DNA of 56,500 bases from Mesostigma viride (GCA_009746045.1 RPFO01000078.1:2113750-2170249), one strand, 5' to 3'. Numbered from the stretch's first letter, positions 18,533 through 29,315 are shown. Numbers and translations are program-made. The notes: generated by a model from the letters alone, not told the origin.

Positions 18533-20655
18533 GCAGTTCTGGAAAGGTGCTACAGCTGGTTTCAGAAGATTATGTCTCTAAACCAACCTTCACATCTATG
18601 GTTCCCAAGGTGTGCAGAGTGTCCCCAGCAGAGGATGCTCATATCAGTTTTCAGGAGCTTGCTTTGCAGTTGCATTTCCTTTATGGGCATGAAGTGAGTG
18701 CAGAGGTGGTGGCAGCAGCAATAGGGGGGGCAGCACTCAGACGTGCATGCCAGGTGGTCAGATCCCACTGCCAGCATTGTCAGTTCAATGCACCCAAACC
18801 CCCTAAGTGGCATGTAGCTACCCCACCTAAGTGCAAGGGCAGGGTGGTAGGAGATGTCTTTCATATCAAAGGACAATCTTACTTGGCACTTAAAGATGCA
18901 TGGTCAAGGTACACAACCATTGAACCATTACCTGGAATGGACAAGACACAGTTGCTCAGGGCTCTCTTGATTGCTCAGGCCAGGTACTACCCTGTGGAGG
19001 CATTGTTACTGGATCAGCAGTTCACGTGTCTTGCCAATGAACCAGGGTGTGAGGCTATTGATCTGGCTGGGCTAGAAGATCATGAGAGGCAAGGCATTAT
19101 TGAAAGGGCCATCAGGTCCATTAAAACCCTTGTAGCCAAAGAAGATGGCAATCTGCTGGCTGACAGTGGGTCATATGCTGACAGAGCTCTGTGGTCCACC
19201 AGGTTGTGCCAAGTCCTCAACAGGAGGCCACTCATGAAAACCCCACAAGGGGTGGTCATTACACCAGATGGATTGCATGCAGGCATTTATCCACCTGAGG
19301 TACTAGCCCTATACAACGCACAGCGAGCACAGACAGCTAGCAGGTTAGCTGTCAAGGATGCAAAGCATCCACGTCCCACCTTCAGAGAAGGGGATCAGGT
19401 CCTATTCTACAAGGAGTCGGGACTAGGCAAGGTGGGTACCTGGCATGGGCCAGCCACCATCCTAAAGTTTAACACCACTGGCAGGACAGTGTTAGTTAAA
19501 CACAATGACACGGGAAAGATTCACAGGTGTTCACCTCACAGGATGAAATTGTATTTTCCAACTGTGTCAGACGTGGCAGAGGAGGAAGAGCTGTTGGCCG
19601 ACAGCCCTGTACAGTTGCCTGGCATCCCAGCGTTGCCCAGTGAGTGGTTGTTTGGAACACCCACTGGTGAGTGTGAGAGCCACACCCACTGTGACACCCA
19701 GGTCACCCTTGATGATTGCAGGCAGTCACTGCAGGCTTGGCCCCCTGCAGCAGAGGGTCACATTGGCAAAACAGGTGATCAGCAACCTATCACCTCTTCA
19801 AGTGTGAACATAGCTCAGCCACTAGCTGCACCTTCCAAACGCAGCCTAGCAGACGCTGTTCGCATTTTACAAGCAGCTCATAGAGCCAAAGCTCAAACTG
19901 CTGCAGGATCAGCTAAGGTGGGGAAGGTTGGGCAGAATGACAATAGCCCATTTATGGTTGCAGTGGACACACAAGCCCAGGTCAGCATTATCAGTGCCCT
20001 GGCTGTGCCCCATATGCCTTTGGAACCTTCACCCTGGCACCATGTGGCTGATTTCTCAGGGCAGTCATCCCTCAAGGTATTAGGTCAGGTCATGTTGACT
20101 ATACTGGTATCCCCACCTTTTCAGGTATTGGAAGGTTATAAAGGGAATGCTTTGTTGGGGGATCCTTTTCTCTGTTACCCTGGTGTCATATCCAGTGATA
20201 GACTATCCATCCAGGACATGGGTGGTGTTGATCTGAATCATTTCAAAATTTCTCTTGAAAAACTTCTTAACACCAACATTGCTTCTGTAAAATTTGCTAC
20301 ACCCAAGTATGCCCCAGGGCAAGAACCCTGTGTGGCAGACTTGGTTCACAACCAAAAACTTCATCCCAACTCATTTGGATTGGGCAAGCATGATGTGGCT
20401 AAAATGTCTCCTCTTTCTTATGAACAGATAGAGCAAGACTGTCGCACACACATAGGATTCCTAAAATGGGTGGAGGCCTTTAACAAGGCCAGGGAAGAAT
20501 GGGTAGTGCCAGATCCTCTTAGTCCTTCTCATACTCCACCTGTCACACCTATTGACAAAAAGCCTGCAGGGTGCAAGCACTTGCGCCTGAAGTTTGTGTG
20601 TAAACATAAGCCAGCAGCAGATGGGTCAGTCATTTTCATGCTAGACCTTGTGTGA
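18529..20655 (+). CDS. Pol part 1: integrase, then retropepsin-like domain, start of RT
   Basis: The frame has 708 codons and begins at a GTG, so it is probably translated by frameshift from Gag. Residues 35-90 carry the HHCC zinc finger (LHFLYGH, then CQHC). The integrase core follows: GDVFHIKG (first D), LLLDQQF (second D), GIIERAIRSIK (E). Only 29 residues separate the second D and the E, against 35 usually. Residues 285-350 resemble the GPY/F C-terminal module (GDQVLFYKE, WHGPATILKF). Residues 475-560 look like a retropepsin: VAVDTQAQVSII (active-site DTG is DTQ) and GNALLGDPFL. The end (LRLKFVCKHKPAADGS) is the copia RT N-terminus, cut by a frameshift near 20640. Confidence 0.8.
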   Translation: MSSSGKVLQLVSEDYVSKPTFTSMVPKVCRVSPAEDAHISFQELALQLHFLYGHEVSAEVVAAAIGGAALRRACQVVRSHCQHCQFNAPKPPKWHVATPPKCKGRVVGDVFHIKGQSYLALKDAWSRYTTIEPLPGMDKTQLLRALLIAQARYYPVEALLLDQQFTCLANEPGCEAIDLAGLEDHERQGIIERAIRSIKTLVAKEDGNLLADSGSYADRALWSTRLCQVLNRRPLMKTPQGVVITPDGLHAGIYPPEVLALYNAQRAQTASRLAVKDAKHPRPTFREGDQVLFYKESGLGKVGTWHGPATILKFNTTGRTVLVKHNDTGKIHRCSPHRMKLYFPTVSDVAEEEELLADSPVQLPGIPALPSEWLFGTPTGECESHTHCDTQVTLDDCRQSLQAWPPAAEGHIGKTGDQQPITSSSVNIAQPLAAPSKRSLADAVRILQAAHRAKAQTAAGSAKVGKVGQNDNSPFMVAVDTQAQVSIISALAVPHMPLEPSPWHHVADFSGQSSLKVLGQVMLTILVSPPFQVLEGYKGNALLGDPFLCYPGVISSDRLSIQDMGGVDLNHFKISLEKLLNTNIASVKFATPKYAPGQEPCVADLVHNQKLHPNSFGLGKHDVAKMSPLSYEQIEQDCRTHIGFLKWVEAFNKAREEWVVPDPLSPSHTPPVTPIDKKPAGCKHLRLKFVCKHKPAADGSVIFMLDLV

Positions 20656-20731
20656 CAGAGTTCAAGGGCACCACTGATCTGACAGAGGCAGAGTTGTACA
20701 CGCCAGGCATTCAGCAAACATCCTAAAAATC

Positions 20732-22006
20732 TTGCTGTCTGTCTTTGTGGGTCATCTCAATGATGGGGATGACTATGTATGTAAGGCTACAGACATTAAA
20801 AGGGCTTTCCTGAAAGGCTCACCTGAGATAGCACAACAAGTGTGGCATGGTCAGGTGTATGTAGTCTCCACTCCCAGAGTTTGGGCAAAACACATCCCTC
20901 AGCAGTACCTGAAAGCTAACATAGGTGTTGAAGGGCTGCAATCAGCTCCTCGAATTTTCAGGATGTCAGCTCAGGCTGTGTTTGAAAAGCTAGGGGCTAG
21001 ATATGATGACATAGACCCTTGCTTCTTTGTGGTCCCACACCCTCATGGCATTCTCACCTTTGTGTGGCATGGGGATGATCAGCTGATTGCTGGGCCAAGG
21101 CGTGCTGTGGATGATTTTATTCAACAAGTGTCACAGCATTTTGAGATTGGCAAGCAAGTAGAGCTGGGCACCACTGCCATAAAATTTTGTGGCACAATGT
21201 TACAACTCCAGCAGCATCAAAACCAGTGGGTGTGTGCACTTTACTCTCCCAATGATTACATGCACAGCTGCTTGGAGGTTTTGCAAACAAAAATCAAACC
21301 TGGAGCCTGTCCTACCATTAGAGGCAAGCTGGGGTGGTTGTGCTCAACGTGTGCACCTCACCTGGCTGTGGTTAGCAGAGTTGATGATGATGTCTTGATG
21401 CAAGTAGGTCACAAAGCCATCACCAAAACTCTCCAGGAAGGCCCTCCCCTTATCTTGCACTCCTTGGATCTCCACAAAACCATTCACATCCAAGCTATGA
21501 TGGATAGTTCCATGGAGTCCAGGCAGATTACCAAGTTGCAGGCAAGGGAGTCAGGCTTGTATTTTGTGCAGAATGATGATGCACCCTTGTCTCTCATTTC
21601 ATGGTACAGCCGGTTGCATAGACGCAAGGCTGTCAGCAGCAATGCTGCTGAGTGCAGGGCAGTGGTGTCAGCAGTGCTTCATGCCAGGTACTTGAATCAT
21701 GTGCTGGTTTGGTTGCAGATGCAAGCAGGCAGCAATGCTGGGGTGGTGGCACACTTGCTCACTGACAGTCAGTCAGTCCTCAGTTTCCTTGCTAACCCCT
21801 ATGCTGTGCACACTGATCTTGACTGGGTGGTCCTTAAACAGGAGTCCACCTACTGGGAGTCCACCCGTCACGTGGAGGACAAACACAACGCTGCTGATGC
21901 ACTCACTAAAGTGCCTCAGCAGGCAGCTGAACAATATCAGCTGTTGTACCACTTGATGAACCCCTATGGCAAGCAGGCAACCCTGCCCCATAGGGGGGAC
22001 GCCTAG
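20732..22006 (+). CDS. Pol part 2: copia-type reverse transcriptase and RNase H
   Basis: 424 codons from a non-ATG codon, continuing the RT begun at 20580 after a frame change. RT motifs are ATDIKRAFLKG (catalytic Asp), GVEGLQSAPRIF (the copia 'YGLKQAPR' block) and VWHGDDQLIAG (GDD, where most copia elements have VDD), followed by FCGTMLQL. RNase H residues appear in MMDSSMESRQ, NAAECRAVV, LLTDSQSVLSF and HNAADALTKVP, the usual D-E-D-D set with the copia 'ADxxTK' ending. It copies element RNA into DNA and removes the template. Length fits the part of RT-RH downstream of the break. Confidence 0.88.
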   Translation: MLSVFVGHLNDGDDYVCKATDIKRAFLKGSPEIAQQVWHGQVYVVSTPRVWAKHIPQQYLKANIGVEGLQSAPRIFRMSAQAVFEKLGARYDDIDPCFFVVPHPHGILTFVWHGDDQLIAGPRRAVDDFIQQVSQHFEIGKQVELGTTAIKFCGTMLQLQQHQNQWVCALYSPNDYMHSCLEVLQTKIKPGACPTIRGKLGWLCSTCAPHLAVVSRVDDDVLMQVGHKAITKTLQEGPPLILHSLDLHKTIHIQAMMDSSMESRQITKLQARESGLYFVQNDDAPLSLISWYSRLHRRKAVSSNAAECRAVVSAVLHARYLNHVLVWLQMQAGSNAGVVAHLLTDSQSVLSFLANPYAVHTDLDWVVLKQESTYWESTRHVEDKHNAADALTKVPQQAAEQYQLLYHLMNPYGKQATLPHRGDA

Positions 22007-23067
22007 CAGGGTCCTGTTCACCAGGGCCGCCTAGGTCACCCAGTACCCCTTGGGCAGGTCCAAGGGGTAGGTTGTGGCTTCCAGCAAGGGGGGTTGGTTG
22101 GAGTCTGTTTTCATACATCTGCGTGCCCTATGCCCAATAAAATCTGTTTTGATTTTTTCAACACCATGGAATTTCGTTATGCACACCTTCATAGGTGGGC
22201 ATGGGATGTATCTCACATTTTTCCACTAGGGCGTATGCCTTGGTGGATTGGCCTTGAGCTCAGTGGCTCAGGTGCCCCCATTCAAGTGGAGGGTCAAAGC
22301 TCCCTTGACAGGTGGTTACCCAGGACCCCAGTTCACTGTGGATCTCCTGGGCCACCTGGCCTCACTGTTCAGTGGCAGTAAAGGCATGGGTGCTGTCATG
22401 TTGTCTAGTACAACGTGCTCAGCACAGGTGCAGGATGAAATATTCCTGTCACCTGTCACCAGGACTTCAGTCACCATGTGCAGGGCAGGGGTGGCTGGTC
22501 CTCACACGTTGTGCAGGTGCAACGTGGCCAGGTCCAGGATGTCATAGTCCTGTCACCTGTCACTAGGACTTCAGCCCCCTCTGTGCAGGGCAGGGGTGGC
22601 TGGTCCTCACATGTTGTGCAGGTACAACATGGACAGTGCAGGGTGCAATAAACCTGTCCACTGTCACTCCTCAGGTTGCAGGTAACCTGAGCTCAGTTGA
22701 CCCAGCCTGGCTGGGTATTTTTCTCTGAGTGGGCGATGATGATGGAACAACATGGAACCTCTTAAACGGTTACCTTGGCATTTTTACAATGGCTCTCTTG
22801 GCTGGTGATGCACTCCCTGGATAGGCAGACAGGCATAGCTATCTCCCTTGTGAGCTCGCGAGGAGGAGGAACTCCCCGGGCATGTTGAGCTAAACGTGAT
22901 GCCATCACAAGTATTGCACGAGTTCTGGGGCCCATCTTTTTCAGTCCAGATGTTGCAGTATGGGTGTCAGTTGCTCAGCACCTCAGTCAGCTTGGAGTCA
23001 GTCTCCTAGCTGGGCAGGATCAGGCTTGAAGTCGCTAGCCTTCAACCTGAAAGGAAAACATAATGGG
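22007..23067 (+). other. 3' internal region with a tandem duplication and polypurine tract
   Basis: Mostly non-coding. 22440-22530 and 22545-22640 are imperfect direct copies ('cctgtcacctgtcac.aggac', 'caggggtggctggtcctcac'). A weak open frame at about 22248-22547 (VPPFKWRVKAPL) could be an accessory ORF, but no domain is seen. AATGGG at 23062-23067 abuts the 3' LTR and may be part of the polypurine tract. Confidence 0.5.
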
Positions 23068-23523
23068 AGTTAGATGAGATGCTTAGGCTGACACACGGAT
23101 TTCCGGCCTGCGCGCCGCGTATTGCCTACCGCGGCTGAGCGGGACACCTCAGTACAGTACGGCAGGGTGTACGGTACTGAGGTGTCATGTGGACCGATGT
23201 GCGGTTAGTGCCAGACTGTGCCTAGACTCTAGCTCGACCCGCCAGATCCGGGTTATCCGGGTCTGACGGGCCGAGTGTAGGTGATGCTAGTGACGTGGTC
23301 GCATAGCATTGCAGTGTACAGTTGTCCACTGGTAGGTGCTGCAGGTAGCACCGCCATAGGCATATAGGCGTAGCACTGGGGAGTGCCGCAGCACCCGAGT
23401 TTGCCCAGACGTTCCATTCTGAGCCCTCAAGCTTACACTACTCTCATTGTATTATTGCTAATACAACCATCGTTCCCTTTCAGCTTTCAGCAGTTGTCCA
23501 TCGTCGTTAGACTCGATCCAACT
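23068..23523 (+). repeat. 3' LTR
   Basis: 456 bp with the same AGTTAGATGAG start and CGATCCAACT end as the 5' LTR. GTAAT follows directly and matches the five bases before the 5' LTR. Confidence 0.93.
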
Positions 23524-23644
23524 GTAATGTGTAAAAAAACTGAGAGTTTTTTTAACAATGCAAGTTATGCACTGCATGTGGCAAATGGAAGCGAACGTGT
23601 GTCTTGATTATGCAATGGCTGGCATATATCAATCCATGCAAGCT

Positions 23645-24095
23645 TGCCTAGCTGGATTGCATGGGCACGTAGGTTAGGGTAACCTAGCTATCCTGCACTA
23701 GTGCTAACCAATGAGATGCTGGCTCAGTCCAGCTAGATCTACTCCAGCTAGGACTGATACGATGCCCTCAGGCATCGACTGCCTAACAGCACTACGTGGA
23801 TGGTCCTGGACCTCCCCTAGGACCTCCGTACAGGACTAGCACTGCAGCCCTGCACCTTGTGGTCTGCATCACAGCTCACAAACCCTACCACGTGCGTATC
23901 ATGTGTGTGTGTCCTACAGTCTGATCTCAGTGCTAATATCTAGCACCCACGTGCCCAACATGGCACGTGCGGATCTAAACCCTAGTAGAGATCTGTCCAG
24001 TGTACTACACCACCGTCCAGGTTCGTATCCCACTTGGGAGACGGAGACAACGCCACGTGTACAGATTGTCTAGGCCTGAAGTCCTAGAATAACTG
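23645..24095 (+). repeat. Dispersed repeat A, copy 2 (internally deleted)
   Basis: It matches 5119-5545 with few changes, then passes straight to 'gtctaggcctgaagtcctag', which in copy 1 lies 880 bp further on (6425-6454). This copy therefore lacks the interior, or copy 1 gained it. Confidence 0.85.
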
Positions 24096-24129
24096 GGGTC
24101 TCTGCCCTTTCTCCTGTTGTGCCCAGCAA

Positions 24130-24360
24130 CTACGTGAGCTAGTACCCCCCAGAGCCTCTGCAGCCCCCAGTCCCCCTAGACCCCCTGGACCCCCTAGACC
24201 CCCCGGACCCCCTGGACCCCCCGGAGCCCCCGGTCCGAACAGAAGTCCTGTAATATCCACCGCCGCCGCCGCCTGTCCCGGCCCTGGGAGGCGGCGAAGA
24301 GCTAAACAGCCGTGGACCCCGCAGGGGGGAACAGGGGGAAAAGAGGGGGTCACTCACGCA
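24130..24360. repeat. CCCCCTGGA/CCCCCTAGA-rich minisatellite
   Basis: About ten copies of a 9-bp unit with variants. The minus strand reads as Gly-Pro repeats, but nothing else supports a gene. Confidence 0.7.
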
Positions 24361-24381
24361 GTTGCTGGGCATACACAGGGA

Positions 24382-24440
24382 TTAAAAGCACTTCGGTGCT
24401 CCGTGACTCCCCAACGGGAGCACGTGTTTAATGAATTAAT
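24382..24440 (+). repeat. Hairpin module, copy 1
   Basis: 'ttaaaagcac..cggtgctccgtg' continues into 'actccccaacgggagcacgtg'. GTGCTCC pairs with GGAGCAC over a 14-base loop, and an ATTAATTAA tail follows. The inverse copy at 29770-29830 brackets 24.4-29.8 kb. Confidence 0.8.
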
Positions 24441-24454
24441 TAATTAATGCATGG

Positions 24455-25850
24455 CTGGCCTACGGACATGGGTGTCAATGAATAATAAATGATGAGGATT
24501 CAGGCTCGATCCCTTGGGGTCATCATGGCTTGCCTATGTATGTGGATGTCATAAAAGATTGCCATGATGAGGATTGAGGCTCCCTTCTTGTCATCATGGC
24601 TGGCGTATGTACATGGATGTCAAAGGACAATAAATGATGAGGATTCAGGCTGAGTCCATTGGGGTCATCATGGCTGGCCTACGTACATGGATGTCAAAGA
24701 ATACTAAAGGTTGAGGATTCAGGCTCCTTTTGGGGTCATCATGGCTGGCCTACGTACATGGATGTCAAATATTAATAAATGATGAGGATTCAGGCTCCTT
24801 TTGAGGTCATCATGGCTGGCCTACGTACATGGATGTCAAAGAATACCAAAGGTTGAGGATTCAGGCTCCATTGGGGTCATCATGGCTGGCCTACGAACAT
24901 GGATGTCAAAGATTAAAAAATGGTGAGGATTCAGGCACGGTCCATTGGGGTCATCATGGCTGGCCAACGTACATGGATGTCAAAGAATAAATTATGTTGA
25001 GGATTCAGGCATTCTTGTTGTCATCATGGCTGGCCTAGGTATACATGGATGTCAAAGAAAATTAAATGATGAGGATTCAGGCTCCCTTGGGGTCATCATG
25101 GCTGGCCTACGTGTATATGGATGTCAAAGAATACTAAAGGTTGAGGATTCAGGCATTCTTGTTGTCATCAAGCATGGCTGGCCTACGAACATGGATGTCA
25201 AAGATTAAAAAATGGTGAGGATTCAGGCACGGTCCATTGGGGTCATCATGGCTGGCCTACGAACATGGATGTCAAAGAACAATTTATGTTGAGGATTCAG
25301 GCTCCCTTGGGGTCATCATGGCTGGCCTACGTATATGGATGTCAAAGAAATAATAAATGTTGAGGATTCGGGCACCCTTGTTGTCGCGTCATCTTGGCTG
25401 ACCTATGTATGTGGATGTCAAAGAATACTAAATGTTGAGGATTCAGGCTCCATTGGGGTCATCATGGCTGGCCTATGTATTAGGATGTCAAACATTAATC
25501 AATGTTGAGGATTCAGGCATTCTTGTTGTCATCATGGCTGGCCTACGTACATGGATGTCAAAGAAAAATAAATTATGAGGATTCAGCCTCCATTGGGGTC
25601 ATCATCGCTGGCCTACGTACATGGATGTCAAAGAATACTAAATGTTGAGGATTGTTGAGGCTCCATCGGGGTCATCATGGCTGGCCTACGTATTTGGATG
25701 TCAAAGAATAATGAATGTTGAGGATTCAGGCTCCCTTCTAATGTCATCATTGCTGGCCATTGTACACGGATGTCAAAGAATAATTGATGTTGAGGATTCA
25801 GGCTCCCTTTGGGTCATCATGGCTGGCCTACGTACACGGAGTCAACTTGA
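24455..25850 (+). repeat. About 70-bp minisatellite, roughly 20 units
   Basis: The core is 'gtcatcatggctggcctacg' then 'tacatggatgtcaaag', A/T-rich spacing, and 'ttgaggattcaggctcc'. Spacers vary in length and sequence, so the array is old. No conserved open frame. Confidence 0.93.
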
Positions 25851-26225
25851 TTCATTGATTGAACAATGAGATACCACCCTTATATAATTAAAAATTGTAC
25901 TTGATACTTTCACATGCATGCCCCAAATTGTGCATTTGGGCAGGTAATTTCCATTATGATAAGTATCATATTCTTAAGCAATATTGAGCAATTTAGGGGT
26001 TCTTTGGCGTTGTTGACCATGTTCATTCATGATAAAATGAACATTTTATGCAATAAAATCATATTCCACTCATTTTAATAAACCAAGCAAAAACCTTACA
26101 AGCATGCTTAAGATATGCATGATAGAGCAAGAAATAAGTTTGGCTTGGTAGGAAGCTCAATTCGTGACAGAAAAAAGCATTAAATATGACGTTATCACTC
26201 GATTAATTACTTGTATTCCGCCAGG
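25851..26225. other. A/T-rich spacer without a gene
   Basis: No ORF of note. It lies between two minisatellites. Confidence 0.5.
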
Positions 26226-27290
26226 CGCCCATCCGCATGCGTGGATGTGTGTGGGGGGGGCTGGCATGCATACGTGGGTGTGGCCGGGGGGGGGCTGGCA
26301 TGCATGCGTGGGTGTGTGGGGGGGCTGGCATGCATGCGTGGGTGTGTGGGGGGGCTAGCATGCATGCGTGGGTGTACGTGGGGGTCTGGCATGCATGCGT
26401 GGGTGTGGGGGGGGTCTGGCATGCATGCGTGGGTGTGTGGGGGGGCTGGCATGCATGCGTGGGTGTGTGGGGGGGGCTGGCATGCATGCGTGGGTGTGTG
26501 TGGGGGCTGGCATGCATGCGTGGGTGTGGGGGGGGGCTAGCATGCATGCGTGGGTGTGTGTGGGGGCTACTAAGCATGCATGCGTGGGTGTGGGCCGGGG
26601 GGGGCTGGCATGCATGCGTGGGTGTGTGTGGGGGCTAGCATGCATGTGTGGGTGTGTGGGGGGGCTAGCATGCATGCGTGGGTGTGGGGGGGGGCTAGCA
26701 TGCATGCGTGGGTGTGTGTGGGGTCTGGCATGCATGCGTGTGTGTGTGTGTGGGTCCGTGGCATGCATGCGTGGGTGTGGGGGGGGGCTAGCATGCATGC
26801 GTGGGTGTGTGGGGGCCGGTCTGGCATGCATGCGTGGGTGTGTGGGGAGGCTGGCATGCATGCGTGGGTGTGTGGGGGGGATGGCATGCATGTGTGGGTG
26901 TGTGGGGGGGCTGGCATGCATGCGTGGGTGTGTGTGGGGGCTGGCATGCATGCGTGGGTGTGTGGGGGGGCTGGCATGCATGCGTGGGTGTGTGGGGGGT
27001 CTGGCATGCATGCGTGGGTGTGTGGGGGGGTCTGGCATGCATGCGTGGTTGTGGGGGGGGGGCAGCATGCATGCGTGGGTGTGTGGGGGTCTGGCATGCA
27101 TGCGTGCATGCGTGCATGCGTGTGTGTGTGGGGAGGCTGGCATGCATGCGTGGGTGTGTGGGGGGGCTGGCATGCATGCGTGGGTGTGTGTGGGGGCTGG
27201 CATGCATGCGTGGGTGTGTGCCAGGGGGGCTGGCATGCATGCGTGGGTGTGTGTGGGGGCTAGCATGCATGCGTTGGTGTGGGGGAGTTC
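26226..27290 (+). repeat. About 30-bp minisatellite, roughly 35 units
   Basis: The unit is 'ggctggcatgcatgcgtggg' plus 'tgtgtggggg'. GCATGCATGC is self-complementary in every unit. ORFs of up to 327 codons exist in all frames because the unit length is divisible by three; they are not genes. Confidence 0.96.
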
Positions 27291-27447
27291 GATGTTTGTT
27301 TGTTTTTTGAGCTCCCATGTCCTGAACAATCCTGAATCCCACTTTTATTAGCGATGCAATGACACCAAGTGATCATGAATCTAACTGCTAATTTTTTTTC
27401 ATGGGCCTCACCGCCAGCCATCATGACAACAAGTGTCCAAAAACCAA

Positions 27448-27467
27448 ATGTCCTCATTTGAGGACAT
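27448..27467. repeat. 20-bp palindrome, twin of 29159-29178
   Basis: ATGTCCTCATTTGAGGACAT is self-complementary and occurs again, identical, 1.7 kb downstream. Confidence 0.7.
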
Positions 27468-27504
27468 AGTCCTCGTTTGAGACGGGGGGGGTCAGGGGCG
27501 CGGT

Positions 27505-27554
27505 TTTGGCGCCAAATTTGGTCCTAGGGTCACTTGGTGGGTTTTGGCGCGAAA
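27505..27554. promoter_or_regulatory. Two E2F-type sites
   Basis: TTTGGCGCCAAA (27505-27516) and TTTGGCGCGAAA (27543-27554) both match TTTSGCGCSAAA exactly, 26 bp apart. They precede a region with candidate ORFs (27619-28336). E2F sites drive S-phase genes in plants and algae; use here is inference. Confidence 0.45.
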
Positions 27555-27985
27555 CTGGGATAGGTACTGAGCGCGCCAAGCCCCTGGGGTCGACAGGGGT
27601 CGACCGTACCTGGAAAATATGAGGCGACGAAAAGTACCTACAATAGCAAGAACATCGCAATGCAATCGAGTGTTTTGTCGAGTGGCGGCTATGGGGTCGT
27701 GCCAGTTCCGAGGCTTGCCTGAATGTTATAGGGCATTATTTTGCCCCGGACGAAGACAGCATTTTAGATCGTCATCTAGTGATTTCGAAGATGCTATTCT
27801 TCACGTGCAGGTGCTTTGTATATGTCGAAAATTTTGTTCATGAACGGATTTTGGCATTGTTGAAGAAAATCTGAGAGCTACGTAGATCGCATGATAGGTC
27901 AGTTCGCAGTTCGGTTTTACAATTTCTTTTTCCGCCCAGGCGCTGCGGATATCGCGAGTATGGGTTATGGTACGCTTCTGGGCTT

Positions 27986-28336
27986 ATGGGCGACATGGGG
28001 AGAAGAGGGACCTGGGCAGTTGCATGCGTCAAAGAGTCTCTATTTTTTCGTCGTGATGTCGCAGTCGCGCCTGGCGAAAACCAGGGCGAGCGCGAGCCAT
28101 ATTTTTCTTTTGCCGCAAGGCTTGGTGCTTCCCACGCGTCACCGTCCTTTAATATATATTTCTTGAGCTGGCCCACGCAGCTGGCGGCCTGGGCGCACGT
28201 AAAGAACAAGGATCCGGCTGTCATTCTCAACCGCATCCTTCTAAGTAAGCGTGTTAAGCGGATTGTAACCTATATATATAACTCCCGCAGACGTGATAAT
28301 TCCGGTTGCTTTCAATGCCCAACTTCGTGGTTTTGA
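27986..28336 (+). CDS. Candidate ORF of unknown function
   Basis: 116 codons, with a fairly protein-like stretch: KESLFFRRDVAVAPGENQ, then LSWPTQLAAWAHVKNKDPAV and ILNRILLSKRVKRIV. It lies 430 bp after the paired E2F-type sites. A minus-strand frame (27838-28236, MTAGSLFFTCAQAASCVGQL) overlaps and looks equally plausible, so strand is undecided. No domain was recognised. It could be an exon of a spliced gene. Confidence 0.25.
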   Translation: MGDMGRRGTWAVACVKESLFFRRDVAVAPGENQGEREPYFSFAARLGASHASPSFNIYFLSWPTQLAAWAHVKNKDPAVILNRILLSKRVKRIVTYIYNSRRRDNSGCFQCPTSWF

Positions 28337-29315
28337 TTACGTTTATGTCCGGGGGATAACGGAAGTTTGCTGGGCGGTACTTTCTTTTCCCGTTGCGTCA
28401 CTGAAAAGGTAAACGGCCTTGCGTTATCAAAACAGCAGCAAGTAGAAGTCGCTGTGCTTAATTGCGATGTGGTAGTTTGATTCATCACATATACTGCCTT
28501 GTTGCTGAGAAGTTTTTCAAGGCTTGCTGGTATGTTGCCCATATGTTTCTAATGCTTCAACTCATGTCCAAGTGATCAAGACTGGCTTGGAAACTTGAGC
28601 TTGTCATGTTTACATTGTGCTTGTGTTACAACTTGTGCCTCTTTGCAGTATATGTTTCATATATAACGTAAGGGTTCAACATGATGGTTTAGCACCGTGG
28701 TGGCAGCCAAGCCTCTACTAACGATCATGGACCTAACCTTGGCAAGTATTTGCATCATATTTCACTCTTTGGACTGAGCTAGCTTTACACCTGCTGTTTG
28801 GCCTGCACCAGGGTCCCTGGCTGCCAGTTCATTTTGTGCCCCCCCCTGGCAGGCTGCAGGGTCTAGGACTGCGAGGGTGTAACATAGACATGTTGTGGGC
28901 ACCATGGGTGCATTTTCAGGACCAGCCATGACCTGGCCATGCCTTCTTTCTTGGCATATTGTTGACTTGAGTGCTATTTGGTCACTCGCGTAGCGACCCC
29001 CTTGCATTCATAAATCGTAAACAATTATACAATGAGCATATTTCATGGATGTTAAGCATTGCAACTCTTGAACATATCATAAATGAACATGGTTCCATGC
29101 CGTACCCGTGGATGTGTTGACATGTGTTAGTTATTACAAATGGTATCCATGCTAGAAAATGTCCTCATTTGAGGACATTTTCTTGGTGATTAGACACAAG
29201 TGATCCTTCAGGAATCCCTATATTTTTTTCCTTTAGGAATTAACCCTATATTTTCATTTCCATATATTTTATGATGGGCCAGCCATGTTCGTGATGACAC
29301 CAAGAACTCCCGAGG
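28337..29315. other. No gene recognised; second 20-bp palindrome at 29159-29178
   Basis: Mixed DNA with small random ORFs. ATGTCCTCATTTGAGGACAT recurs at 29159-29178. Confidence 0.4.

Larger units (their letters stand above)
15054..23523 (+). mobile_element. Complete Ty1/copia-type LTR retrotransposon, 8,470 bp
   Basis: Two near-identical LTRs bound the element, and GTAAT is duplicated outside it (15049-15053 and 23524-23528). TGG immediately follows the 5' LTR (PBS position). The internal order seen is gag-like region, zinc knuckles, integrase, retropepsin-like domain, reverse transcriptase, RNase H, then about 1 kb of non-coding DNA. RT and RNase H are of copia type. The coding part needs several frame changes, so this copy is probably not autonomous unless the indels are sequencing errors. 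Confidence 0.93.

Noticed and set aside
24455-25850. Regularly spaced repeats resembling a CRISPR array
   Set aside because: Units are long and imperfect, spacers are related to each other, and the setting is eukaryotic with no cas genes.
26164-27351. ORFs up to 327 codons on both strands
   Set aside because: Products of the 30-bp minisatellite; no non-repeat coding signal.
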